Below, piece after piece: positions 10,735 through 22,215 of a stretch of 64,000 nucleotides of DNA. The notes beneath the pieces were generated by a model. It ran no database searches, was not told where the DNA came from, and saw nothing but the letters and a program-made list of their open reading frames with translations. A program made the translations under genes and the position numbers. Each line of letters opens with the position of its first letter. Position 1 is the stretch's first letter. Origin of the DNA: Mya arenaria (Eukaryota; Mollusca; Bivalvia; Myida; Myidae); assembly GCF_026914265.1 (NCBI RefSeq), contig NC_069125.1, positions 22,184,966-22,248,965 of the forward strand, read 5' to 3'.

Positions 10735-12050
10735 TCTGTTAACTACAGTGCTTTAGAACGTGTCCCAAAGCTATGATAACTAGTATAGAGATATATGGTC
10801 ATTTGATAAACTACAGTGCTTTAGAACGTGTCCCCCAGCTATGACTACCAGTATAAAGATATATGGTCATTTGATAAACTACAGTGCTTTAGAACGTGTC
10901 CCAAAGCTATGATAACTAGTATAGAGATATATGGTCATTTGATAAACTATAGTGCTTTAGAACATGTCCCCCAGCTATGACTACCTGTATAAAGATATAT
11001 GGTCATTTGATAAACTACAGTGCTTTAGAACGTGTCCCCCAGCTATGACTACCAGTATAAAGATATATGGTGATTTGATAAACTACAGTGCTTTAGAACG
11101 TGTCCTCCAGCTATGACTACCTGTATAAAGATATATGGTCATTTGACAAACTACAGTGCTTTAGAATGTGTCCCAAAGCTATTACTATCAGTATAACGAT
11201 ATATGGTCATTTGATAAACTACAGTGCTTTAGAACGTGTCCTCGAGCTATGACTACCTATATAAAGATATATGGTCATTTGACAAACTACAGTGCTTTAG
11301 AACATGTCCCAAAGCTATTACTACCAGTATCAAGATATATGGTCATTTGATAAACTACAGTGCTTTAGAACGTGTACCCCAGCTATGACTACCTGTATAA
11401 AGATATATGGTGATTTGATAAACTACAGTGCTTTAGAATGTGTCTCCCAGCTATGACTACCTGTATAAAGATATATGGTCATTTGATAAACTACAGTGCT
11501 TTAGAACGTGTCCCCCAGCTATGACTACCAGTATAAAGATATATGGTCATTTGATAAACTACAGTGCTTTAGAACGTGTCCCCCAGCTATTACTACCAGT
11601 ATAAAGATATATGGTCATTTGATAAACTACAGTGCTTTAGAATGTGTCCCACAGCTATGACTACCAGTATAACGATATATGGTGATTTGATAAACTACAG
11701 TGCTTTAGAACGTGTCCCAAAGCTATGACTACCAGTATAACGATATATGGTGATCTGATAAACTACAGTGCTTTAGAACGTGTCCCCCAGCTATGACTAC
11801 CAGTATAAAGATATATGGTCATTTGATAAACTACAGTGCTTTAGAACGTGTCCCCCAGCTATGACTACCTGCATAAAGATATATGGTCATTTGATAAACT
11901 ACAGTGCTTTAGAACATGTTCTCCAGCTATGACTACCAGTATAAAGATATATGGTCATTTGATAAACTACAGTGCTTTAGAACGTGTCCCCCAGCTATGA
12001 CCACCAGTATAAAGATATATGGTCATTTGATAAACTACAGTGCTGTAGAA
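10735..12050 (-). repeat. 68-bp satellite array, inverted orientation, about 19 copies
   Basis: The unit is the reverse complement of the array at 1-2411: CTACAGTGCTTTAGAACGTG, then TCCCCCAGCTATGACTACC, then ATATATGGTCATTTGATAAA, 68 bp per unit. The last unit decays (GCTGTAGAAAATGAGGCCC) before unique sequence. Together the arrays form inverted satellite blocks about 8.3 kb apart. Confidence 0.97.
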
Positions 12051-12253
12051 AATGAGGCCCAACTAGGACTACCATTATAAAGCCAATTGTCATTTGTTTA
12101 ACTTGTTTAGGTTAGTTTAGGTTAAATGTCAATAAATTTGTAAAGGTCAAAATTCAGCTCATTCCCACCAAATCACTGTGTGCTTTGCTGAAAAAAATGA
12201 TTTGCAAGCATCAATAGTTAAATAATGCATAAAATTATGGAAATATTTAATAC
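12051..12253. other. Short spacer between array and candidate first exon
   Basis: It contains a duplicated TTAGGTTAGTTTAGGTTAAA motif and otherwise unique AT-rich sequence. Confidence 0.4.
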
Positions 12254-12381
12254 CGTCTTCTCAAAATTCTTCGTACTAGAGTCAGGCACAAATTATCTTG
12301 CATTTCCAGCTCCTGGATTTTCCTTAAAGCCTCTTCCAAGGTTTTACAAACCAGCAATTTTGTTCGCTGTGGTGTACTCAT
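12254..12381 (-). CDS. Candidate first coding exon of a minus-strand gene
   Basis: An ATG at 12,381 opens a frame starting MSTPQRTKLLVCKTLEEAL and continuing through RKIQELEMQDNLCLT to LVRRILRR. Residues 12-40 are rich in Leu, Glu, Lys and Arg, suggesting a short amphipathic helix or coiled coil and a basic tail. A donor (GTATTA, weak) follows two bases into the next codon. Without splicing the frame closes two codons later (44 aa), so a very small unspliced protein is the alternative. Upstream lies a promoter-like stretch with CRE and ETS motifs. No family recognised. Confidence 0.4.
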
Positions 12382-12399
12382 GTGTTTTACACAGATGTC

Positions 12400-12523
12400 A
12401 ATGACGTAATTGTGTAAACACGCACCTGCCTAAATCCACACTGTCGTTTATCAAAATCCATACTGTATTTAATTTTTACGTCATCATTTCCAACGAAAAC
12501 AACACAAGTACGGAAGTAGACGG
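12400..12523. promoter_or_regulatory. Probable divergent promoter with two CRE-like sites and an ETS site
   Basis: TGACGTAA occurs at 12,402-12,409 and its inverse TTACGTCA at 12,477-12,484. An ETS-type CGGAAGTA lies at 12,511-12,518. On the minus side a coding ATG begins at 12,381. On the plus side a strong donor (GACGG then GTAAGT) sits at 12,523/12,524 and a strong acceptor at 12,742, consistent with a spliced plus-strand transcript. CRE and ETS sites are typical of TATA-less divergent promoters (general knowledge); activity here is inferred. Confidence 0.4.
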
Positions 12524-12742
12524 GTAAGTTTGGACTCTCTCACCGTTTAACCCACGGAAACTGCCGAACACCTGAATTTGCTGTCGAGAGTGGTCTCCCG
12601 TATATAGTAATTTGCGCAAGAATTTGACATTTTTATTGGTTCCCTGTAATGTTATAATGCACTTACCAGAATAAAATTTTCGTTGTACTGCAAATTTACA
12701 TATTTATTACTGCCGTGTGTGTTGGTTTTTTTTTTCTTTCAG

Positions 12743-12844
12743 GGAAACTGTTCTATAAAAAAGAACCAAATGGCTGCAAACATGAATAATGTAAATTCCA
12801 AAAGGCAGTAACAATCAAGTTAAGAAATACGAAAGATCCACAAG
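12743..12844 (+). ncRNA. Candidate non-coding exon of a plus-strand spliced transcript
   Basis: A long pyrimidine tract and acceptor (TTTTTTTTTCTTTCAG) ends at 12,742, and a possible donor (AAG then GTAGTT) is at 12,845. The exon is short, and its only ATG-led frame encodes MAANMNNVNSKRQ and stops. With the donor at 12,524 it would make a spliced, probably non-coding transcript from the divergent promoter, or a 5' leader whose coding exon I cannot find. Confidence 0.25.
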
Positions 12845-13688
12845 GTAGTTAATTGCTCGTTACATTCAGTAGGCGCGAAGGAAAACACAGAATGCAGTTA
12901 TGAATAGTATAAATAAACATTTCAATATTGCAGTAAGCAAACAAAAAGGTTGAACGCACTTGTGAATATCATGCAAGAATTAATGATATTCATGAAAGGA
13001 TTGTTTCCTTAACAATAAGAAGCAAGAAAGATGAATTGCTTGTACATCAAATGTAAGAAACTAAAATGCAGTTGTCATGTTGCAGAACGCATAAGCAAGT
13101 TAATAACATCAGAATGTCATTTAGCAGTATGAATGTCCTGGCGGATATTCCCTTCCATAATTCCAGACCATGACACAAATTGTAGCAGGTCGATAGCCTG
13201 TCAACGCTTTACACGATTTGATTTGAATGGTAAACGTGTATAATACTCATTTAGTAATGGTTAAAAGTTTGTTAGTATGTATTTACACAAGAGAATGGTT
13301 TAATACGACACAGATTTTACAAATACAATTAAAAACTAACAAACTCAATAAAAAACGTCAAGTATTAGCAGATTTAGGCAATTTAAAACAGCGAAAATAT
13401 GCTTATGAATGCACTACAATCACCAAAAAAACTGATTGTAGGATAAACTGAAGTATTTTAATTTCATTTAAAACATTATGAATTGATATTTCACGCATAA
13501 TTAGCATTTAAATGCATCATAATCCATATTTTTCCGGGTTTTAACGACTTCTCAGAGTTTATTTCCGGGGAATAAACGTGTACGAATGCGATGACCCACA
13601 TTCTATTCTTAAATACAATGTACATGTAGATATTATCGGTTCTCGACCGAAACAAAATCTAAACTCACGTATATAGGATTCTGCTTTT
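12845..13688. other. AT-rich spacer
   Basis: Includes a 74-codon unrecognised plus-strand frame at 13,227-13,451. No splice-supported exon, repeat or known motif was identified. Confidence 0.4.
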
Positions 13689-14223
13689 TGGACGGTGCCC
13701 GCTCAGGGCAGCGTTCATAGTAGGGGCAATCGGCTGAAAAGTTACAAACCGATTTACCGCCTGTCTCGGTCGAAGTAAGAGTGCGGTTTTTCAATGCTTA
13801 AAACACCAGTAATATTCAATAGCTTACAAGAACATTTATAATTATGCAATAAACCTTTAATTCTTAAGCACAAAGGATATGTTTAAAATACATTACTTAA
13901 GAATGCATGATTTATTTTATCTTGATTTTTTCCTGCGCGAGCTGACCGTTACATTTAATGACATTGGACTTTTACCTTTTTTTGGCACCAACCATATTAC
14001 TTGCTAGAATAAATCCGGACTCCAAGCTTTACTAGAATAAGGGCCAGTTTTATTAAACTTCGTACGAAGTCTGTTTTGCTTACGAACTTTGTACGATGTA
14101 TCTCAGGCTGTTTAGCCGTTTTATTAAGAATTTCGTACGAACAAGCACCTGTTTCTTCGTAGATCTACGAAAATTATTTCTACGGAAGCTCTTACGGTGG
14201 CGTACGAACTTCGTAGACTAAAA

Positions 14224-14343
14224 ATGGCCGCAACAACCACAGAAATATTCTATATTGGCGATCTTTCATTTATTATGGTGTATTTTAACAAAACCAACTG
14301 CCAATTTCAAGACAGAAGACGACTCTGTGGAATCTGCAACCCG
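14224..14343 (+). CDS. Candidate first exon inside the Harbinger-like ends
   Basis: An ATG just inside the left palindromic terminus opens 40 codons (MAATTTEIFYIGDLSFIMVY, then FNKTNCQFQDRRRLCGICNP) that end exactly at a consensus donor GTGAGT (phase 0). The tail has a CxxC pair, but no domain is recognised. The next clear acceptor is at 14,870 (ACATTGCAG), where phase 0 would give a short tail ending in WLTGP. The exon may belong to the surrounding transposon or to a captured host gene. Confidence 0.3.
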
Positions 14344-14870
14344 GTGAGTAAATTAACAAATCGTTAAGACGCCGTTTTGACTAAATTTTCAGGGGACGCA
14401 ACCTCGCGCCAACTGTCAAAATGTTTTGAAAAACAAAATGCTCTTATTTCGATGCATTTCAAGAGTTTTGTTGTGATAAGAACACTGGAATATAGACTGA
14501 AATACTATCCAACCATTAGACTCATGGTATTTGAATTTTACGGCGTTTAAAGTAAAACAGCAAGCTAAAAACAGACTGATTTTATGACAGTGTTTACACT
14601 GATCTGTCATTTTTTAATAACTTGCTTTGACTTATATTTACAAGATTATCATGTCTCTAATAGTGTTCAGAAAGTCTAAATCAACATTGAAGCTTATAAA
14701 TTTAAAAGTTGCCTGGGGATGGGGATGCGGAGGGTGGGATGGGTCATTTTTTAAAAATATCTAGAGCAGCCAGATGGTAAGCATAAGCTCTATTGGTCAC
14801 AGTTGGGAGACTTGTTTGTCCCAAACTACTTTTTTTTTTCAATTTTCTTGCGGTTCTGAAAACATTGCAG
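14344..14870. other. Possible intron
   Basis: Sequence between the GTGAGT donor and the acceptor at 14,870, including a pyrimidine tract at 14,831-14,851. No other feature. Confidence 0.3.
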
Positions 14871-17800
14871 CTAGTAATGGGACTTGGACTGGGGACTCCC
14901 TTAAAGTCATTCTAAAATGCCGTCCAGGCTTTTTTTAATGATGGTTAGGCTGGACGTCATTCATAACAAAATTCAAAAACATGTAAAAACTGTCTATGAA
15001 ATGAAATGTTCTTCATTTGTATTCTGTGGCTTAAGACTGCCAATAAATACCTTAATTCTTATCAATAACCATATCCATTTTGCAAATTCACAAGCTATTT
15101 CTTCAAAAAAGTAATTTAAATACCTGATTTCAGTTGACAGGAGCTTTCTTACTGCCAAAAAGAAAAAAGGTTACACACAACTATACTTTAAGGTTTCAAT
15201 CTGAAGTAGTATTTTTAGTATGGATTACCTTCCCCTAACACTATCATTATCAGTTACCACACTTTTGAACTTAATGAATTTGAAAAACATTTATCGTCAC
15301 ATACAGGATTCAAGATTTATTTACAAACTATTCTATGGGCAATGTGGACAATGCATACTATTATACACATGTATTTAACATAAGACTAAATATTAAAAAA
15401 AAAACATGTATATCAACAGCATTGTTACACTAAGTGAATCAAAATGTTTTATTGTGTAACCTATTAATCAAAATTCGACTTCAACACGACAATCCAAGTT
15501 TACAATAATCAGAGATTTTGCTGACTTATCAATTTATTATGTATATATATATATATATATAGTTTTGCTAAAAAGATGTTTCATGATGATATTTTTATTG
15601 TTGTTTGCTTATTTCCGACTAGAGTGCGTTTTATCGTCAAGCTTAAAGCTTATAGGAAAACAACTAGAGTTAGAATTGTTGTGTGTTTTTTAAAAGAACT
15701 ATATTGGTAAACAGAAGTAACGTTCATGTGTTTAAGGGGTTAAAACATGACAAAGCCGGGACTCTGTGTGAGAATTGGCCTTCATGCTCTTATAGAATAT
15801 GCCTCGGGTTGTTATGGGACACTTGTGCAATCTTCGCCGACTTTACATTTAAAATGTCATCTTATAGAAGGTCATATGCCCAGTTTGTGACGTGAACGCG
15901 CCAGCGGTTCAAAGAGACGCTATAAAATTTAACAAAGCTTATAAAGGCAAACCGGTAATTTTACCTAGTATTCTAATTTCTGTCATACAAAGTAAAAGCA
16001 CACATATAGTATTTATAATGTATGGTCGTTTTTAGACGGAAGGCTAGGTGCGTGTGGGAAAGGGGAAAGAAATGTAGAAATGTTTTTATGTCAAAAGATG
16101 GCAATCAAAAACCTCCAAATAATTGCAGAATTTCAAACCGTCATGGCAGGTTTTTGTCAACATACATACAAATGGTCGTTCACTGGGGAACACCAGAAAA
16201 CTTACTCGCCTACTGGTAGGAAAAAGGTAGGGAGGAGAGAGCTCGTACAATCACCAGTTGGTACCTGAGGTTGCTCTTACCGCAAGTTTGTGACAAGTAG
16301 TACTTGAAAAAGTTTTTTTTGTTGTGTGTCAGAATCTGGATGCTTTAAAGAAACCAAACAAAAGATATTAAGCATACAAAAGTTCAAAGACATCCAAGTG
16401 AGCGCAAATGAGGGGTAAATTACAAGAATAGAAAATAATGATACGAACTGAAAAAAATGCCATGCATGCAAATGAAAATTCTTCCCATACTTTGCATGAT
16501 AACATTCCACAAACTCAGGGTTCCCGCTGGCGATCGCCATTGTCGCCATTTGCGACAAAATCGCAAAAGTGGCGACAACTTTTCAAATTTGGCGAATTTA
16601 TGGCGACAACGATTTTTTTCTAAAATATTTTCTTAAAATGACTTAAGTGGTGACCATGCGGCCTGCATGATAATCGATTCTGTCACTGTCATAAATCAAG
16701 CGCATCTGCTGGTGCGACAACAAAAATTAATCCGATAATTAGGGCAAGCAGTCACGGCCCAGTCAACACCTCGCTAATTATTGCAGAATTTTATTGCTTT
16801 CACGGATAAACAATGACATCCTTTAACTGTTATGTCTCTTATTAGCAAACAATTTCAATATATAGCTCAACAGCCTTGTTATTGCGTTATTATCGTGTTA
16901 GTTTTAAATATGCAAATCGTAGAATTTTATGTTGTCGGAAAGTCACGTGATATGCAAATTTCGTAATGACGTTTACGCGCTAAAAATAGATTTGCTTTCG
17001 GTTTTGTCGCAATTTGTAATTGCTATAAATTCAGCATTCTAAGAGTTTAAAAAGTGTCAAAAAGATTAACAGAAATCAAATAAATAGGATTAAACCCCAT
17101 TTGATAAGGCTTCTAATATGTTGGCTGGAGTAAAGAGTAGGTAGACAAATTTCTATTAGGAAAGTTATGGCCCTAGTTTGACAATGTATATTTCTTTGAG
17201 TTTCCATTTATTTTAAATTTATCTCATAATTTCACAAATGTATTCTTTTATTGTATGCAGGCATTAGACTGAAATCAACATATTGATGTTTATGTCACAT
17301 TTTTTGCAATATTTTTTTATTTATATACTAGTCCATATACAATGAATTTTGTCAACAGAATAACAATTTGCTATTAATATCTTGTGCTTCATGTACAACA
17401 AAATGTTATGATTTGCACGACAATGCAACTTAATGTTTAAGTTTAACTTAATGATATTGCTATTTGATTCATTTTGCAAAAACTAAATGTCTTTATTCCA
17501 ATATACTAACAAAAGTAATAAATGTTTGTAAACACTTCATTCTTAATTTATTTTGAATAATTTACAGGTTTACAATAAGTTGCCTTAACAAAACTACTGC
17601 CAATGACACTACAGCTCGTACTGAGCTGTACTAAAGTAACTAATAGTCATGTGTAACCTTAAGCAGAGAAAAGAAAATGCATTTGGATATTCTCGGCTAC
17701 ATTCGTTAACAAAAACAATGGTGTTTGGTGAATTTTGATGGGTGTTTGAAAATGTATGTTGTTTTAACAATTCGGAACGCGATTATTTTATACAATATAT

Positions 17801-18262
17801 TGCAATTGATGTAAAAAGGATTACTTTTAACAGGTACAGTGTTCTTTTTTTGTTTAAATAGACTAAATTGGAAAATTCTTAATAAATGTGCGACCAAATT
17901 TTGATCGGCATTTTGAACATGTTTACGAATTTTGTTATGAATGACGTCCAGGCTAACCATCATTAAAAAACAAGCCTGGACGGCATTTTAGAATGACTAG
18001 GGACTCCCTGTTCGCAAGTTTGTGCTCTATCAACTTGGCTCACAGGCCCTTAGAACTTAAAATAACTTGCAGTCGAATTGTTCAACCAGCTCTACAAACT
18101 GTTCCTGATAACTTAATTTGCAAACAATCTGACCTTTGTGGGTTAGTACTGGGACACACTCATGAACCGTATAATATTAGTACGGTAAACCTGGGTGCAA
18201 AAGTGGGACAGGTTCAGATCTTGAACCCCACGACTGATGAGCTCAAGCAATGGCTTTATTAA
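14871..18262 (+). pseudogene. Unrecognised exon-like frame split by a Mutator-like insertion
   Basis: An acceptor (CTGAAAACATTGCAG) opens an exon-like stretch at 14,871-14,901 that is interrupted by the element at 14,902-17,999 and resumes at 18,010. Ignoring the insertion and one copy of its target duplication, one frame is open for about 94 codons to a stop at 18,260-18,262. It includes SNGTWTGDSLFASLCSINLA, later SDLCGLVLGHTHEPYNIS and the end DELKQWLY. I do not recognise the family. The insertion adds stops, so the gene is either inactive or uses another acceptor. Phase does not match the exon at 14,224-14,343 in this frame. Confidence 0.35.
14902..17999. mobile_element. Mutator-like (MULE) element, 3.1 kb
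   Basis: Terminal inverted repeats of about 85-90 bp: the left TAAAGTCATTCTAAAATGCC continues GTCCAGGCTTTTTTTAATGA and the right is its near-perfect inverse, ending GGCATTTTAGAATGACTA. The insertion is flanked by the 10-bp direct repeat GGGACTCCCT (14,892-14,901 and 18,000-18,009). Long inverted repeats with 9-11-bp target duplications are the signature of Mutator-like elements (established). The interior has no transposase frame, only short open frames, a (TA)n run near 15,541 and a GGCGATCGCC-rich patch at 16,530. It is a non-autonomous copy. Confidence 0.75.
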
Positions 18263-18734
18263 AACACCTTGCATTTAAAGATAAATGTCAACCATATTTT
18301 AAGCTTCAGAAAGAAAACAGCCTGTTTATAAATAAATAGATTATTCATTTTTTATTTCAGATCTTGACATGGATCCAAGATGCTGGTAACTAGGCGGGAC
18401 AGATTGTTACACAGAACTGCAGGTTTTTGGATGGGTAACTAAATTTCCATATTTCCGGTTTACTTGTGTTATTTATAAGCAAGATAAAAGTAAATACACC
18501 GCAAGAGCGAATCAAGTGGAAATCGTGCATTATGTATGTATTTACAGTCAGTTTGTAGCATTTTTTTTACCAAATCTCAATTTAATACAAACTGTTAAGC
18601 TTATCATGCATATAGTTTGATGCACATTCTATAATTATAATATTAAAGATGTGCAGCATATATATATGGAATGATCCACATCACTGGATACTGTATATAT
18701 GTAACATTGCATGTGAAAATGCATAGCAACAAGT
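18263..18734. other. Spacer with an isolated acceptor-like site
   Basis: After the stop at 18,262 there is AATAAATAG near 18,330 and an acceptor-like TTTTTTATTTCAG at 18,348-18,360. No open frame follows it. It may be the 3' flank of the split exon. Confidence 0.3.
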
Positions 18735-18972
18735 GATATAAGACTGCTGAAAAAATCACATTGCAAGTTTTCATATTTATTTTCAAAAATTGATGTTTTA
18801 TGCATTTTTCAAAAACATTAATTTGCGACAGAAATATGAAAAACTGCGATAAAATCTTTTGTCAGCATTCTTGTATCGCTGGTTTTCAGATGTTTACACA
18901 AAATTTGCTCATTCCTGGACAAAAGATAAAATATTATTAAAACTGTTAATCTGTAAGAGTGCAGCCTTGAGG
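18735..18972. mobile_element. Diverged copy of the TTAAAGCTGCACTC MITE
   Basis: It shares ATAAGACTGCTGA, AAAAATTGATGTTTTATGCA, TTTGCTCATTCC and the end AATCTGTAAGAGTGCAGCC with the element at 50,853-51,219. The left end is eroded, so only the right inverted repeat is easy to see. Confidence 0.65.
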
Positions 18973-19902
18973 AGAACAAATGAAATAAAAAGGTTTTTTT
19001 AATGATTTCTAGCAGATAAGTCTGTTGTCAAAGAACCAAATTCAAGGTATCATTATAGCCGTCTGTCATGTCAGACACAGTACACTAATGTTATTGTATT
19101 ATATTTGTATATGATGTATAGGTCCTAATTATTAGGTCTATAAATCTGGCTTTAAGTGATTTTGAGTTGTGCCCTTTATTTAACTGAGAAAACAACTGAT
19201 GTTTTATTATACATATTTTACAAGTGGCTCTGTGAAATATTCTGTGACTGTTAAAAGGTGTAAATTTGAAATATATTGTATATGTACTCAATTTGTTTTT
19301 ATCATTGTTTTTTTGCTCTTAAATATTTTTGTTTTTCTTTCAGAGACTCAGCGCCATGTCACAAATACTTCAGAACCTAGAATGAAAGTTACCGAAAGAG
19401 CAATAGACTTTCCAATCTCTACAAAATTCATCTTAACTGTTTTTCAAGGTGATACTTGAGACTACCAAAGACTTTTCAAGGACAGAATTCACAAAACAGT
19501 TTATGCCACCATCTCATATCAAAGGATTGTGCTTGAGTTGAACAGCCTTCTAACAGAAACTGCTTCAACACCTTCAATGGATTCATTCTGATTCAGTTTA
19601 CCCTTGCTGTGATCTGAGCAACTATTTACATCAATTCAACATTGTAAATTATTTAAACTTGAAAATTCTGTCTTCGTGCAACTCACATGAATCTATTTAC
19701 TGTGGACTTTGATGTTGACTCTATACAGGAAGAAGAGACCATCTTTATACATGCTGGCATATCTTTTAAAAAGGAAACAAATATTATAACCAACATACTA
19801 CACTGTTATGTCATCCAAGGACTCAGCTACTGACTCAATTTATAAATACTTCAAAGGAAAAATGTCTCTGTCAATGTAATTACTGCTGTGCATAATAAGA
19901 CA
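18973..19902. other. Spacer with one acceptor-supported short frame
   Basis: A strong acceptor (TTTTTGTTTTTCTTTCAG) ends at 19,342. The following frame reads ETQRHVTNTSEPRMKVTERA and closes at 19,459. It could be a small terminal exon or chance. A palindrome around GCATAATAA (19,890-19,915) abuts the next element. Confidence 0.25.
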
Positions 19903-21161
19903 TTTTTTATTATGCACCCCTTCTAAGAAGAGGGGTATATTGCTTTGCACATGTCGGTCTGTCGGTCGGTACCGTCTACCGGCTGTAGACCAAAGCTTGT
20001 CCGAGTGATAACTCAACAATTCCTGGACGTATGGTCATCAAACTTGACATGAAGGTTGGGCCTGACCAGTAGATGATTTAAGGGCTGATCGGGTCAAGGT
20101 CACAGTGACCTTGAATGGTAAATTAATTTTAAAGCTTGTCCGGGTGATAACTCAACAATGCCTAGACCTTTCGTCATCAAACTTGATATGGAAGTTGGGC
20201 CTCACCATTAGATGACCCCTATTGGTTTTGGGGATCATCGAGTCAAAGATCAAGGTCACAGTGACCTTGAATGGTAAAAGGTTGTCCAAGTGATAAATCA
20301 ACAATGCCTGCCCCCATGGCCCTCAAACTTGACTCGGAGGTTAGGCCTTACCAGTAGATGACCCCTATTGATTTTAGGGGTCAAAGGTCAAGGTCAAAGT
20401 GATCTTGAAAGCAAACTCGACAATTCCTGGACCAATCATGCCATTCAGTCTGAATGGTCATCAAACGTGACATAAAGGTTGGGACTGACCAGTAGATGAC
20501 CCCTTTTGACTTTGAGGGTCATCAAGCCAAGGTCAAGGTCACAATAACCTTTAATGCAAAAAAGATAACAAATCCTCTCTCAGGGACATCTCGACAATGC
20601 CTGAACCTATGATCATCAAACTTGACATGGAAGTTGGTCCTGACAAGGAGATGACGCTTATTGATTTTAGGAGTCATTGGGTCAAAGGTCAAGTTCACAG
20701 TGACCTTGAATGCGAAAATGTTTCGAGTGATAACATGACAATGCCTGTACCCATGGCCCTCAAACCTGACTTGGAGTTGTGTCTGGCCTGTAGATGAGTC
20801 CCTTTCATTTTAGGGGTCAAGGGGTCAAACGTCAAGGTCACAGTGACATTGATTAAAAAAGCTTGTCTGTGTGATTACATGTCAATGCCTGAACCCATGT
20901 CCCTCAAACTTGACATTTAGATTTTTGTAGACCAGCTGATGACTCATATGGATTTTGAGGTCATAGAGTCAAAGGTCATGGTCATAACACACTCTATCCT
21001 CACACTTTGAATGGTCAATTTTAAAACTGATTCAACTGCATCCAATGTCAGTGACTAATCAGCTGTCATTTCGGTCCATGCTTATTTCATTCAATTGTTC
21101 ATATAATCCTGACAACATGGCGCTCAGGTGGGGGCATAATGTTTGACAAACATCTCTTGTT
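19903..21161 (-). mobile_element. Pearl/Helentron-like element, family 3, with ~165-bp internal repeats
   Basis: Read on the minus strand it starts AACAAGAGATGTTTGTCAAA (hairpin ATGTTTGTCAAACAT), then TTATGCCCCC. It ends with a hairpin of the CCCCTTCTTAGAAGGGG type and GTGCATAATAAAAAA, the subterminal inverse. The interior has about seven units with AAGCTTGTCCGGGTGATAAC, CATCAAACTTGACATGG, AGATGACCCC and AAGGTCACAGTGACCTTGAA. The TGACCTTGA half-sites recur about every 165 bp. Frames inside it (for example 20,597-20,797) are by-products of the repeat. Confidence 0.75.
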
Positions 21162-22139
21162 GATACTTGGCTCATTTTTTACATGTAGCTGTAACATTTT
21201 GGGCAACTTCTCAATTATTTTGTTTAAGACATTTTCATCTAGCTCATCTAAGCCTAAGTTAGTGTTCATGTTAACTTTTATGACTGCCTGTTTATTGTAC
21301 TTTTTATAAATCATTTTTAATGACTTTCTCAAGAACCATTTGGCTAAGTATGTCTCCTCCTGAAATAGACTAATTCTTTTAGCTCCAGTTGTCTGTCTGT
21401 CCGTCTGTAACAAATTGTGTCTGCTCCATGTCTCTTTAACCTTTTGAAGGATTTGATATAACTTCCCACAAATGTACACCATATTGAGAGGAAGGGTTTA
21501 TTATTACAACTGTTGAGCAGTTTCTGAACTTGACTGTATTATATCTTGCATTTACCTCAAGCTGTTAAGTGAACAATATAACATTGACCAATACAAGGAA
21601 CTTAACCTTCTAGGTCACCATTTTGGAATAAAGTAATACTTAAAGCTCATATTTCCATAAGAATCTGCTCATATACAGTTTAAATAGCTTATACAAGTAT
21701 ATCATTTCAACATAACATCAGATCCTCCACTGTTTTATGTTTAAACTTTGATTTATACATCATGACTTTTTTGAACAAATACCAAACAGCAACTCACAGA
21801 TCTATACTCATTTGGGCAGACTTTTGTAAATCCAAGCATTGTCATTTGATATTCAATGCTTTTGGCAAATTGGGGCATTTTCTGTCATATTAAAATCATT
21901 ATTAACAATAAATCTCCATTTCAATATTCTCATATTTTTGTGCCCATTCTTTGCCAATTAATTGTTTGTCTATTGGTATACATGTATGTTTATTCATACT
22001 GTTTTTCAAAATAACAAATTAATAAAAAGTTTGAAATATTTTATTTGTTCATAACTTATTTAATATAACAAAAAGATGACTGCATTTTGTTTTATTTCAC
22101 ATCATGATCACTCATAGAGCAAGACTTGAAGAAGTATAG
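21162..22139. other. Spacer
   Basis: Unique AT-rich sequence. A 127-codon minus-strand frame (21,099-21,482) begins here and runs into the end of the pearl-like element. It is not recognised and I do not call it a gene. Confidence 0.4.
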
Positions 22140-22215
22140 TGATATAGCCACAAGTGTTTGTCTGACTTTCTCCTACCCAAGAGGGCATGTGTTTGAATCC
22201 GAAGTTGGAAAACAC
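22140..22215 (+). mobile_element. tRNA-like SINE fragment
   Basis: An A-box-like TATAGCCACAAGTGTTTG and a B-box-like GTGTTTGAATCC at 22,189-22,200 lie about 40 bases apart. A and B boxes at this spacing are typical of tRNA-derived SINE heads. The tail is not identifiable. Confidence 0.4.

Noticed and set aside
11168-11350. 60-codon frame in the inverse satellite
   Set aside because: Product of the 68-bp repeat; it recurs shifted in each unit and has no coding signal.
16500-16620. GGCGATCGCC-rich patch as a gene or origin
   Set aside because: It resembles a common invertebrate repeat beginning GGGTTCCCGCTGG, but I could not define ends or a frame, so I only note it within the Mutator-like element.
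21099-21482. 127-codon minus-strand frame
   Set aside because: Its C-terminal part is the terminus of the family-3 pearl-like element, no domain is visible, and there is no splice support.
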